From the NCBI GenBank assembly GCA_964612505.1, contig CAZTEX010000005.1, forward strand, positions 36,749-100,748: DNA of 64,000 bases. The letters run 5' to 3'. Numbering within the stretch: the first letter of the stretch is position 1; every line of letters starts with the position of its first letter. The DNA comes from JAAZZY01 sp964612505 (GTDB taxonomy: Bacteria > Chlamydiota > Chlamydiia > Chlamydiales > JAAZZY01). The notes under the pieces were generated by a model. The model made no database searches and was not told where the DNA came from. It saw only the letters and a list, made by a program, of their open reading frames with translations. The position numbers and the translations under genes were made by a program. Below are positions 44,248-52,817 of the stretch, one piece after another.

Positions 44248-45582
44248 ATGGAAAAACTTTTTTTTAATGCAACTGTTGAAAATTTAAATTCTGAAGGTCA
44301 AGGAATTTGCTCTTTGGATGGCCTTAAAGTTTTTATTGATCATGTATTGCCTCAAGAAAAGATTTCAGCAAAGCTAAGCCTTCAAAAAAAAAGCTATGGT
44401 CTTGCAAACTTAGTAGAGCTTAAAACAGTTTCTAAAGAACGTGTCATCCCCATTTGCCCTCTCTTTAGTACTTGCGGGGGCTGTCAAATTATGCATTTAG
44501 ATTACCCAGGACAGCTTCAATTTAAAACAAACAAAGTGCAAGAAGCTATTCGGCGCATCGCAAAATTAGATATCCAAGTAAATCCTTGCGTCCCCTCTCC
44601 ACAACCCCTTCATTATCGCAACAAGATCCAGCTTCCCTTTTTTGAAAAGGATGGGCAACTCCAATTGGGACTCTATCAAAAAGGATCTCATGAAGCAATT
44701 TTAGTTGACCAGTGCTTTATTCACTGCAAGCTAGGTGAAAAAATATTTCAAGAAATCAGAAAACTTCTGCCAAACTATCCTCTTTTTGCTCATAGCGAGC
44801 AAAATCCTCATGGACTGAGGCACCTACTGATTAAAACCTCTACTCAAAAAAGCCAATGCTTAGTTGTTTTTATTGCCGGCTCCAAAAAATTCTCTCAAGA
44901 TCTGAAAAAACTCAGCGAAGAACTGGTGAAAAGATGCCCTGAAATTCAAGGGACTGCTTTGAACATCAATCAAAAGCGCTATAATTCTATTGTTGGCGAT
45001 CAGTCAATCCTCCTTTGGGGAAAGCCCTATATCCACGAACGTTTAGGGGACTTTACTTTTAAGATTTCAAGCCACTCATTTTTTCAAGTCAATCCTCTTC
45101 AGGCTCACAATCTTTATCAAAAAGCTCTTGAATATGCAAAGCTCTCCTCTACGGATCAAGTACTAGATGCCTATTGCGGCATTGGCACCCTCACCCTTTT
45201 TGCCGCTCAAAAAGCCCATCAAGTGGTAGGAGTGGAGTGCGTCCCTGCTGCTATTAGTGATGCCATTGAAAATGCTAAAGAAAATAGCATTCAAAATGTC
45301 CAATTTCTATGCCAGAATGTCGAAAAATATATTGGTTCAATGAAAGCTTTTGACGCGGTATTTTTAAATCCCCCTCGCAAAGGGTGCGATGTAACCGTGC
45401 TTCAAGCCATTGCCTCCAATCATCCCAAAAAGATTGTCTATATCTCCTGCGATCCAGCAACTCTTGCTCGAGATATTCAAATATTAAATGCCCTCGGATA
45501 CAAGCTCAAAGCCATACAACCCTTTGATATGTTTCCACAAACTGCCCATGTAGAAACTTGCGCGTTGCTAGAACCTCTTTAG
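44248..45582 (+). CDS. rlmD: 23S rRNA (uracil-5-)-methyltransferase RlmD/RumA family
   Basis: A 444-residue methyltransferase. It has an N-terminal TRAM domain (NATVENLNSEGQGICSLDGLKVFIDHVLPQE), an iron-sulfur Cys group (PLFSTCGGCQIMHLDYPGQL), the SAM site LDAYCGIGTLTLFAAQKA, and the catalytic Cys in YISCDPATLARD. It modifies a specific uracil of 23S rRNA. The gene stands on its own with a 210-bp upstream gap. The family member (RlmD versus RlmC) is assigned from the iron-sulfur signature and length. Confidence 0.9.
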   Translation: MEKLFFNATVENLNSEGQGICSLDGLKVFIDHVLPQEKISAKLSLQKKSYGLANLVELKTVSKERVIPICPLFSTCGGCQIMHLDYPGQLQFKTNKVQEAIRRIAKLDIQVNPCVPSPQPLHYRNKIQLPFFEKDGQLQLGLYQKGSHEAILVDQCFIHCKLGEKIFQEIRKLLPNYPLFAHSEQNPHGLRHLLIKTSTQKSQCLVVFIAGSKKFSQDLKKLSEELVKRCPEIQGTALNINQKRYNSIVGDQSILLWGKPYIHERLGDFTFKISSHSFFQVNPLQAHNLYQKALEYAKLSSTDQVLDAYCGIGTLTLFAAQKAHQVVGVECVPAAISDAIENAKENSIQNVQFLCQNVEKYIGSMKAFDAVFLNPPRKGCDVTVLQAIASNHPKKIVYISCDPATLARDIQILNALGYKLKAIQPFDMFPQTAHVETCALLEPL

Positions 45583-45679
45583 TCTTTGATTTCGAGCTAC
45601 CGAATACAAAATGATATTTAAGTCTTTGAGATTAAGCGCTATCATTAAATAAAAAGCGCTGCGTGATCCTAGAAATTTC

Positions 45680-45708
45680 TTGACATTTTATTAAGCAGTT
45701 AATACAAT
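45680..45708 (+). promoter_or_regulatory. Strong promoter of the 657-residue membrane protein gene
   Basis: TTGACA (45680-45685) and TACAAT (45703-45708) are separated by 17 bases, with AAGGAG before the ATG at 45732. Only one mismatch from consensus in total. Confidence 0.75.
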
Positions 45709-45731
45709 AGCTTTAAGGAGTTACGAAATTC

Positions 45732-47705
45732 ATGACCGCTATAATAGGAAAATTCCATTCTGCTTGCATTAGAGCTTCTCATCTTGCGAAAGACTGCTCT
45801 AGGCCCGCTCTGGCTTTTAGCTATGAACTTGGTAAAGAAGTGGTAACACACTCTTTAGCCTTTCTACCCGCTTTTATTGCATCTTTAACGCCCTGGAAAA
45901 GCCTTTCTTTAGTACCTAATACTTTAAATACAGCTTCAGTTTTAGGAAAACATTGCTATCAAATGATGACAGGATCTGCCAAAGCCATCTCTTCTCAAAC
46001 GGCTCGCATTGTTTCTTATTGCGCTTCTCAAGCTCTTTTAAGCTATGCATGTCTCATGGTGCCCTATATGGGACCTTTCGCATCGATGGAGACTGCTGAG
46101 CAATTCTTATTTACGATCACGTTGCTCAACTCTCTAGGAACTGCCTGTCTACTAGGAAAACAAGCTTACCAATATTTAAAAGAAAGTCACCTTTTACAAA
46201 AGATTTCTCCTTTTCAACAAGATAGCTCGCAGATTACAGATTGGAAAAAAGTAGCAAAAGTAATTAGTCGTTCTATTATTGGAACTCTTAGTCTTTACAG
46301 CGCCTACCGACAACTAGACACAGCTTTTTTTAGAAATCATATTTATTCAGAGGGTTTTGACCAAAAAAATCTTTATGAAAGGCGCGCGCAACTTCTCTCT
46401 GAAAACGCTCAACAAGTAAGAGATTTTTCTCCTCTTAAAACTATAAGTAACCAAGCAAAAAATCCTTACTTAAGTGATCCTTCTTCTGATTATTTTTCGC
46501 AAGAAAAATGCACCCCTTTTGATAAAGAGGCTATGGCAAAGCTTTATAATCTGGTTCCAGGAAGTTTTCAAGAAATTCAAAAGCATCTCCCTTCTGAAGA
46601 CTCACAAAAAATAAGTGATTTTTTTACTATCACAAATAAAAACTGCCAAAAGAGATATTCTCTTTTGTCTTTGAGTAATCCGATCAAAGAGAGACTTAGA
46701 GAAGAGTGTTATTCTTTTGATACAAAGATGCTGGAGAAACTTTTATCTCATCCAACTCTACTTGCAGAACTATATAAATTAGGGCAATTAGGACGATTTA
46801 AAAATATTCAAGAGTTTTTAAACTATGGATTACCGACTTACTTGAGACTTCCTTTCAATGAGTTATTCACACACACCCAAGACATCCTGCCAAACTACAC
46901 CTCTTTTGAAAGAGCTATCCGAGCATTTCGATGTTATACACCCAAGCAGATGTCTGAAATGACAATCCCTCCTTGTAATTTTGAGAATTCAAGATGCTAT
47001 GATCCTCAAGAGTTAGAATTCTTTTCCAAAATACCCAATGGCTACTCTTTACCTAAAAAAGGAAAGATCCCCACCCCTTCTGTCTATTTTAAAGCTGACT
47101 ATGACCATAATGGCGCTTTACAAGCTCCCTTTGAATACGTCGGAGGCAGTGGCAGTGCGGCCGCTTCATTTATTCAAAATCGCAATAAGATCTACTTTGG
47201 AATTTTAAGAACGCCTCAAGATCTATGTTCACTTTTACTTGCTGCATTTCTAAAATTTGAGGCAAAAATTAAACATCTTTGGTGGTCTATGCATGGGAGA
47301 AATGACCGCGTTAGATTCAGCAATCGACCTGATGGAGATTTTGCCCTTGATACTACTTTACCGCCTGGTTGCTTAACAGATTATGTGGAGCCAGATGCGA
47401 CACTTTTTATAGACTCCTGCAGAACTGCAAGTTCAAGCTGGTTTCAATATACGATTTCTCAGGCATTTGCTGATTGGTTTGCCCCTGGAACTAAGGTTAT
47501 GGCATCGAATGCCTTAGTCGACTCCAACCGTGTATCCCTCATAGAAGACAACCGCGACTCGTTTTCGATTTCTATCATAGAAAATGGGGTGGATAGTACA
47601 GTTGTCATTTATAAATCCCCTCTTATTGCAAGCTTACAATCCTCTGTAGTCACATTCGCTGCACAAATCTTTACTAAAATCCAAAGCTTGTTAACATCCC
47701 CATAA
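45732..47705 (+). CDS. Membrane protein with a caspase-like (clan CD) His/Cys dyad in the C-terminal domain
   Basis: A 657-residue protein that I do not recognise as a known family. Residues 35-160 hold several hydrophobic stretches (HSLAFLPAFIASLTPW, SYACLMVPYMGPFASM, FLFTITLLNSLGTACLL). A soluble region follows, and residues 500-620 carry a pattern like clan CD cysteine proteases: HLWWSMHG (His521, hydrophobic strand then His-Gly) and 42 residues later ATLFIDSCRTASS (Cys563 after a hydrophobic strand and Asp). The fold and the Asp before the Cys resemble caspases, CHAT domains and gingipains. Peptidase activity is inferred only. It has its own promoter and overlaps the next gene tail to tail by 32 bp. 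Confidence 0.55.
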   Translation: MTAIIGKFHSACIRASHLAKDCSRPALAFSYELGKEVVTHSLAFLPAFIASLTPWKSLSLVPNTLNTASVLGKHCYQMMTGSAKAISSQTARIVSYCASQALLSYACLMVPYMGPFASMETAEQFLFTITLLNSLGTACLLGKQAYQYLKESHLLQKISPFQQDSSQITDWKKVAKVISRSIIGTLSLYSAYRQLDTAFFRNHIYSEGFDQKNLYERRAQLLSENAQQVRDFSPLKTISNQAKNPYLSDPSSDYFSQEKCTPFDKEAMAKLYNLVPGSFQEIQKHLPSEDSQKISDFFTITNKNCQKRYSLLSLSNPIKERLREECYSFDTKMLEKLLSHPTLLAELYKLGQLGRFKNIQEFLNYGLPTYLRLPFNELFTHTQDILPNYTSFERAIRAFRCYTPKQMSEMTIPPCNFENSRCYDPQELEFFSKIPNGYSLPKKGKIPTPSVYFKADYDHNGALQAPFEYVGGSGSAAASFIQNRNKIYFGILRTPQDLCSLLLAAFLKFEAKIKHLWWSMHGRNDRVRFSNRPDGDFALDTTLPPGCLTDYVEPDATLFIDSCRTASSSWFQYTISQAFADWFAPGTKVMASNALVDSNRVSLIEDNRDSFSISIIENGVDSTVVIYKSPLIASLQSSVVTFAAQIFTKIQSLLTSP

Positions 47706-48888
47706 GATTTGGTAGTGACGGCAGTGTCTGAAGATTCGCTTCCAATACTTCTTTCCAATAATCTTCCCAAGTTTGACTATAATAATCTCTTATACTTTGC
47801 TCTTGAATAGCCCTTCCAGCTTTGTCATTTAAGCAATTTAATCGATGTGGTATACGTTCACAGGGATCGAAAGAACTAAGCCAGCCTCTTTTCACTCCAG
47901 ACTTACAATCGTTTAATTGCTTTTCCCAATACTCTTTTTGCATCTGCAGACTGTCTCGAAAAGCTTTAATTGCTTTTTCAACAGGCGTCAGCGGCTGTTG
48001 TTCAGCATTGTGAGCTTGTGGCAAATAAGTTGGTAAAATAGTATTATTTTCTGCAGAGCTGCTCAAATAAAAAACTGGCGTAGGAGTAACTATCTGGGCT
48101 CGTTTATTTGTATTTAAGGTAAAGAGGTAATCCATCGGTAGAACAGTATTATTTGCTGCTGTGTTATTCAAATAAGAAGGGGCTGTAGAGGTAGCCAATT
48201 GAACTGGTTTACTATTCATGGGGCTCGAAAATAAATATTGGGTCCAATTCGAGAAAAATTCAGATACTCCTTCTACCACTATGGATTTTTTAGGCTGCTC
48301 CCCATCAACCTCTTTTATATTTATACCGTCTCTAAAATCTTTAATTGCTTTTTCAACAGGAGTCAGCGGCTGTTGTTCAGCATTGTGAGCTTGTGGCAAA
48401 CAAGTTGGTAAAACCGTATTATTTACTGCCGTGTTATTCAAATAAGAAGGGACTGTAGAGGTAGCCACTGGAACTGGCTTACTTTCGATCGGGCTTGAAA
48501 ATAAATATTGGGTCCAATTCGAGAAAAACTCAGATGCTCTTTCTACCACTGTGGGTTGTTTAGGCTGCGCCCCATCAAGAAATAGAAAGGACAGAGGATC
48601 ACAAGTAGCCGGCTCTGGGCGATCGTGCGGTAGGCAAATTGACAAAAGCGGACTATTCTTTAAAAGATTGTTAGGGCAAAAACCTTCTGAGGCTTTGCTA
48701 GCAGAGGAAAAAGATTGTGTCGCTAAATAAGCAACAGCGGCAGTCACCACAGCAGCAGTAGCACCGATTGCCATTTTATGCGCTGTTAAAGATTCTTTAG
48801 ATACAAATTTACTAGCTTTAGGATTTTGCTGTTGGATTGTAAAATGATCCGACATCAAAGAACTGCTTTTTAATGATAATGGCGACAT
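47674..48888 (-). CDS. Repeat-containing protein of unknown function with one membrane segment
   Basis: A 404-residue protein starting MSPLSLKSSSLMSDHF. One hydrophobic helix lies at about residues 40-56 (IGATAAVVTAAVAYLATQ). The middle half consists of two imperfect copies of a unit of roughly 90-125 residues: SEFFSNWTQYLFSS, PSYLNNTA.NNTVLP and QAHNAEQQPLTPVEKAIK each appear twice. The C-terminal 90 residues are a helical domain with two Cys. No catalytic motif. With its repeats, Asn/Thr/Pro linkers and membrane helix it may be an inclusion-membrane or secreted protein, but this is not proven. It is convergent with, and overlaps by 32 bp, the gene at 45732. Confidence 0.6.
   Translation of the reverse strand: MSPLSLKSSSLMSDHFTIQQQNPKASKFVSKESLTAHKMAIGATAAVVTAAVAYLATQSFSSASKASEGFCPNNLLKNSPLLSICLPHDRPEPATCDPLSFLFLDGAQPKQPTVVERASEFFSNWTQYLFSSPIESKPVPVATSTVPSYLNNTAVNNTVLPTCLPQAHNAEQQPLTPVEKAIKDFRDGINIKEVDGEQPKKSIVVEGVSEFFSNWTQYLFSSPMNSKPVQLATSTAPSYLNNTAANNTVLPMDYLFTLNTNKRAQIVTPTPVFYLSSSAENNTILPTYLPQAHNAEQQPLTPVEKAIKAFRDSLQMQKEYWEKQLNDCKSGVKRGWLSSFDPCERIPHRLNCLNDKAGRAIQEQSIRDYYSQTWEDYWKEVLEANLQTLPSLPNLMGMLTSFGF
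47966..48425. repeat. Direct repeat pair B inside the gene at 47674
   Basis: The segments 47966-48050 and 48341-48425 are near-identical copies about 85 bp long, offset by 375 bp. The different offset from pair A shows that an insertion of about 105 bp lies in one unit or that a partial duplication followed. Confidence 0.8.
48146..48576. repeat. Direct repeat pair A inside the gene at 47674
   Basis: The segments 48146-48306 and 48416-48576 are near-identical copies about 160 bp long, offset by 270 bp. They encode the SEFFSNWTQYLFSS...LNNTA units. Confidence 0.8.
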
Positions 48889-49098
48889 AGTACCTCTTCT
48901 AAATTTTTATAGATTCATAACAATCTTGATCAGTTATCGCCATTAAGTATACCATAACCATAGGCATTTTGCCTTATATTTATAAGTTATTGATTATAAG
49001 ACGGAAGAAGCAAGATCGCCAATTCTTCCTTAACAAAATATTAATAGAAAAAGCGGTGCACTACGTGCTTTTAGTCTCTTGTGACTAAGGATATAGAG

Positions 49099-49725
49099 TT
49101 ATAATTTTTCTTGGATATAGACGTTGCACAAGCCCCAAGGATATGAAACGCGGTAGCTAACGATCAATTGATAATCTTCAGCCATCTCACACAGAGAAAA
49201 ACTCGTAGTCACAATACGCGTCTTCGGTTTCAAACTCTTCCATTTTTCTATTAACTTTTCAAGGATGCTTTCAGAAAAATTGGAGCTATAAAAATAAATA
49301 ACGGTTGCTTTGCTATAATCGGCATTCAATAAATCAGATTCTATAAAATGAACTTTTTGAAACCCTAATTTTTGTTTAATCTTCTCAGCAATTTGGATCA
49401 AAGTGGGCACTTTCTCGATTGCATAGACCTCACAATCACTAAGAGCGTGAAACCATAAGCTAGCACGCCCTGTTCCACTTCCTACTTCAAACAATACATC
49501 CTGACTATTAAGAGCTAAAACTTGTGTTAATCGATAGATCGCTAGTGGCCAGGTATCACCATAATGAACTTCCCTGTTTTCCATTTTTGAAAAATAGTTT
49601 TTGCAAAGACGATAGGGGTTTTTATTCCAATAATGAATCAAATACAGCAGATCAATTGGGAAAAGAGAATATTTAAAATACAGAGGTGTAATTGCCATTT
49701 GTTGCAATAAACGTTGCAAACTCAT
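49099..49725 (-). CDS. Class I SAM-dependent methyltransferase
   Basis: A protein of about 208 residues with the SAM-binding motif DVLFEVGSGTGRASLWF, then CEVYAIEKVPTLIQIA (acidic loop) and KATVIYFYSSNF. The frame is open from 49851, but that would overlap the upstream hydrolase by 86 bp; the ATG at 49725 (MSLQRLLQQMAI) avoids this. The substrate is unknown. It lies downstream of the NAPE-PLD-like hydrolase on the same strand. Confidence 0.75.
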   Translation of the reverse strand: MSLQRLLQQMAITPLYFKYSLFPIDLLYLIHYWNKNPYRLCKNYFSKMENREVHYGDTWPLAIYRLTQVLALNSQDVLFEVGSGTGRASLWFHALSDCEVYAIEKVPTLIQIAEKIKQKLGFQKVHFIESDLLNADYSKATVIYFYSSNFSESILEKLIEKWKSLKPKTRIVTTSFSLCEMAEDYQLIVSYRVSYPWGLCNVYIQEKL

Positions 49726-49765
49726 CTTTAAATTTAAGAAAAGAAGAGAAATGAAATTCAATACT

Positions 49766-50743
49766 TTACCAATTGGATGTTTGCCCTGGTTGTAACACAC
49801 GAAATGTGTTGTGATCAAGCTCAGCCTCTTCCATCGCGCAATAAAGATCAAAAGCGGGTTGATTATGAATCTCTTTAGATAAAGTAAACGTAGAATGGTG
49901 CGAGCCTACGCTAAGCTTAGAATGAACTTCTCGATGAATATTGACAGCTTCCTGTGGTGAAGCATGAACTGGCTGCATAAATTTTTTGGGTGTATAGGCG
50001 CCAATGGGGATTAAGCTTAAGTCAATATTTTTAAAGGTGTTGCCTATTTCATTAAAATGCACATTGTTATAGCCAGTGTCTCCGGCAAAATAGAGTTTTT
50101 TATTCATATTCTGAAACTCTATCACATAGCCATTCCAAGGCGTTTTATTGAAATTTAAAGGATTTCTACCTGAAAAATGTTGAGATGGTACAGCAGTAAT
50201 CACCATTTTATTTTTTTCTCTATACTGAATATCCCACCAATCATACTCAATGGTATTATGGATTTTGAGTCGCTCAAACCATTTTTTCATCCCCTTAGGA
50301 ATATTCCAAATAATTTGAGGATTTTTTTTATAGAGAGCTAATACCGTCGGCTTATCTAAGTGATCATAGTGATTATGACTAATGAAGACATAATCTATCC
50401 TAGGTAATTCATGAAACGTTTTACCTGGCGGATGCTTGCGCTTTGGACCCATAAATGAAACTGGTGAGCACCGATCGCTCCAAATTGGATCTGTTAAGAG
50501 CCTAATTCCATCAATCTCGACTAAGAAGGTGGAGTGATTAATCCAAGTTACTTTTGGAAGGTAATCTAAAACTTGCTCTTGAGTTTGAGGATATTGAAAG
50601 TTTACAGGGACTGTGGGCTTGGGTTGAGGATCATTATAGAGGCCTAAGCAAAATCCTATCCAGTTGCCTAAACCCCGATGATTTTTTTTGCTAAAAGGGT
50701 TTATATAAGTATTCCCTTTTTTGTGATGAGAATGAGATTTCAT
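49766..50743 (-). CDS. NAPE-PLD-like metallo-beta-lactamase-fold hydrolase
   Basis: A 325-residue MBL-fold protein. The metal-binding motif is SHNHYDHLDKPTV. The segments VTWINHSTFLVEIDGIRLLTDPIW and WGDTWYxx-like YFAGDTGYN, and GSHHSTFTLS fit N-acyl-phosphatidylethanolamine phospholipase D-like (RomA/UlaG) hydrolases, as does the large VPSQHFSGRN segment. The first 30 residues (KSHSHHKKG) are His/Lys-rich. Lipid hydrolysis is likely from the family, but substrate specificity is unknown. Confidence 0.85.
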   Translation of the reverse strand: MKSHSHHKKGNTYINPFSKKNHRGLGNWIGFCLGLYNDPQPKPTVPVNFQYPQTQEQVLDYLPKVTWINHSTFLVEIDGIRLLTDPIWSDRCSPVSFMGPKRKHPPGKTFHELPRIDYVFISHNHYDHLDKPTVLALYKKNPQIIWNIPKGMKKWFERLKIHNTIEYDWWDIQYREKNKMVITAVPSQHFSGRNPLNFNKTPWNGYVIEFQNMNKKLYFAGDTGYNNVHFNEIGNTFKNIDLSLIPIGAYTPKKFMQPVHASPQEAVNIHREVHSKLSVGSHHSTFTLSKEIHNQPAFDLYCAMEEAELDHNTFRVLQPGQTSNW

Positions 50744-50834
50744 AAGCCCTTTTACTGGTTTAGCGCCCTTATAGCTCTTCTAATCCATTACTTCATTTTC
50801 ACCAACAATTTTTTAATCCATTTAATTTTAAAGA

Positions 50835-52817
50835 CTAAAGTATTTTAGTGAACTGTTCTTCAGTCAATATGTTCACATTGAGCTTTTTAGCTTTCTCATA
50901 TTTTGAACCCGGAGACTCTCCCAGCAAGAGATAATCTGTTTTTTGACCCACACTACTACTAATTTTACCCCCCCTTTCTTTAATAAGACCTGCTGCTTGA
51001 TCCCGTGTATAATGATTTAAAGTTCCTGTAAGAACAAAGACTTTTCCCTCAAAAGGATGGTCGATTAAAGTTTGAGCCTTTTGCGGTTTAACGCCGTGCT
51101 CAAGCATAGCCTTAATCTCGCTTAAATGAAAATGATCTTGAAAGTATTCGAAAATAGAATGGGCGATTTTCTCACCGATCCCTTCAATAGATAAAAGTTC
51201 CTCAATCGATTTTTTAGAGAGATCCCAAATATCTTTGCTATGAAAAGCTAAATCATCTGCAGTGGTTGCCCCTACATAACGGATATCTAAAGCCATAATA
51301 AACCGGGCAAAGTCTACGGATTTAGATTGTTCAATGCTTTCTAAAAGTTTATGGATCGACTTAGATTTAAAACCGTCCAAAGTAGAAATCTGCACTTCTG
51401 TTAAACGATAAATATCTGAAGCTTTTTGAATATACTTTTTATCGACCAGTTGCCGCATGACTTTCACGCCTAAGTGCTCTATATCCATCGCTTCTTTGCT
51501 AACAAAAAAAGTCAAATGACGATAGTTTTTTTCAGGACAGGCTGCATTAAAGCAGCGATAAGCCACTTCACCTTCTAACTTAACAACACCACTTTGACAA
51601 CTAGGACAAAAGGCGGGCATCTTCCATGGCACGCTATTGAAAGGTCGCTTATCATAGACAACTTCCACTACTTTGGGAATGACATCTCCCCCCTTCTCAA
51701 TAATAACAGTATCCCCTTGGCGAATATCTTTGCGCTGGATCTCATCTTGATTATGTAAGGTGACTCTTGAAATGGTACTTCCCGCAACTCGAACAGGATT
51801 TAAAAGTGCTAAGGGCGTTAACACTCCCGTGCGACCTACATTAACTAAAATGTCTTCAATTTGTGTGATTCCCTGCTCTGGAGCGAATTTATAAGCTGTT
51901 GCCCATCTGGGAATCTTGGAGGTGGCGCCCATTTGACTTTGTTTATTAAGATCGTTGACCTTAATGACAATACCATCAATCTCAAAAGGAAGCTCTCTTC
52001 GAAGATGGTAGACTCTATCTCGAAAAGACCAAATCTCTTTTTCATTTTTGCAAAGAGCTATTTCTGGAAGAGTGGGCAAGCCTAAATCTTTTAGATACCT
52101 ATGAACTTCATATTGAGTCTTCACCTGATTGAAAGGCCCTTGAGCCATCGCGTAGAAAACAATCTTAAGTTTTCTAGCTGCAGCCTCTTTTGGATTTAAT
52201 AATTTAAGAGATCCTGCAGCGGCATTGCGAGGATTGGCCCAGATAGGCAGTCCATCTTCATCGCGCTCTTTATTGAGTTTCTCAAAACCTTTTAGTTCAA
52301 GATAAACCTCTCCCCGTAATTCAAGATAATCTGGAGGGTTTTCTAAATGTAATTTTAAAGGAAGCTCACTGATCGTTTTAATATTGCGTGAAACATCATC
52401 TCCAATAACTCCATTGCCTCTAGTGACAGCTCTTTGGAAAAGTCCTTTCTCATAAATGACTGAAACAGCCGTGCCGTCCATTTTAAGTTCGACACAAAAA
52501 TCTGTTTTTTCCCCTTCTAAGTTTTTCTCAACCCGCTTAAGAAACTCTGTAATTTCTGGATCACTATAGGTGTTGGGAAGTGATAACATCGGGGTTTGAT
52601 GAGGGGCACTAACAAAACCTTCTGTCAATAACTCGCCAACTCTTTGAGTGGGAGAAAACTTTTCTACCCATTCGGGGTGTTTTGCTTCTGTCTCGATCAA
52701 TCTTTGCATCAATTGATCAAATTGATAATCAGAAATAGTGGGCGCACAATCAATATAATATCTTTTATTATGCTGCCATATTTCGTGACACAGTTTTATG
52801 TATTCATCTTTTGTCAT
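50835..52817 (-). CDS. ligA: NAD-dependent DNA ligase
   Basis: Joins nicked DNA in replication and repair. The 660-residue protein has the adenylation motif CVELKMDGTAVSV (Lys-x-Asp-Gly), the OB fold, a zinc finger with CPSCQSG and CFNAACP, helix-hairpin-helix repeats near IEGIGEKIAHSI, and a C-terminal BRCT domain (FEGKVFVLTGTLNHYTRD). No residue is missing. It overlaps the next gene by 4 bp, so it is in one minus-strand run with the genes up to ispH. Confidence 0.96.
   Translation of the reverse strand: MTKDEYIKLCHEIWQHNKRYYIDCAPTISDYQFDQLMQRLIETEAKHPEWVEKFSPTQRVGELLTEGFVSAPHQTPMLSLPNTYSDPEITEFLKRVEKNLEGEKTDFCVELKMDGTAVSVIYEKGLFQRAVTRGNGVIGDDVSRNIKTISELPLKLHLENPPDYLELRGEVYLELKGFEKLNKERDEDGLPIWANPRNAAAGSLKLLNPKEAAARKLKIVFYAMAQGPFNQVKTQYEVHRYLKDLGLPTLPEIALCKNEKEIWSFRDRVYHLRRELPFEIDGIVIKVNDLNKQSQMGATSKIPRWATAYKFAPEQGITQIEDILVNVGRTGVLTPLALLNPVRVAGSTISRVTLHNQDEIQRKDIRQGDTVIIEKGGDVIPKVVEVVYDKRPFNSVPWKMPAFCPSCQSGVVKLEGEVAYRCFNAACPEKNYRHLTFFVSKEAMDIEHLGVKVMRQLVDKKYIQKASDIYRLTEVQISTLDGFKSKSIHKLLESIEQSKSVDFARFIMALDIRYVGATTADDLAFHSKDIWDLSKKSIEELLSIEGIGEKIAHSIFEYFQDHFHLSEIKAMLEHGVKPQKAQTLIDHPFEGKVFVLTGTLNHYTRDQAAGLIKERGGKISSSVGQKTDYLLLGESPGSKYEKAKKLNVNILTEEQFTKIL

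Noticed and set aside
48146..48576. CRISPR array or transposon repeat
   Set aside because: Repeats are long, in frame and encode protein units without spacers or terminal inverted repeats.
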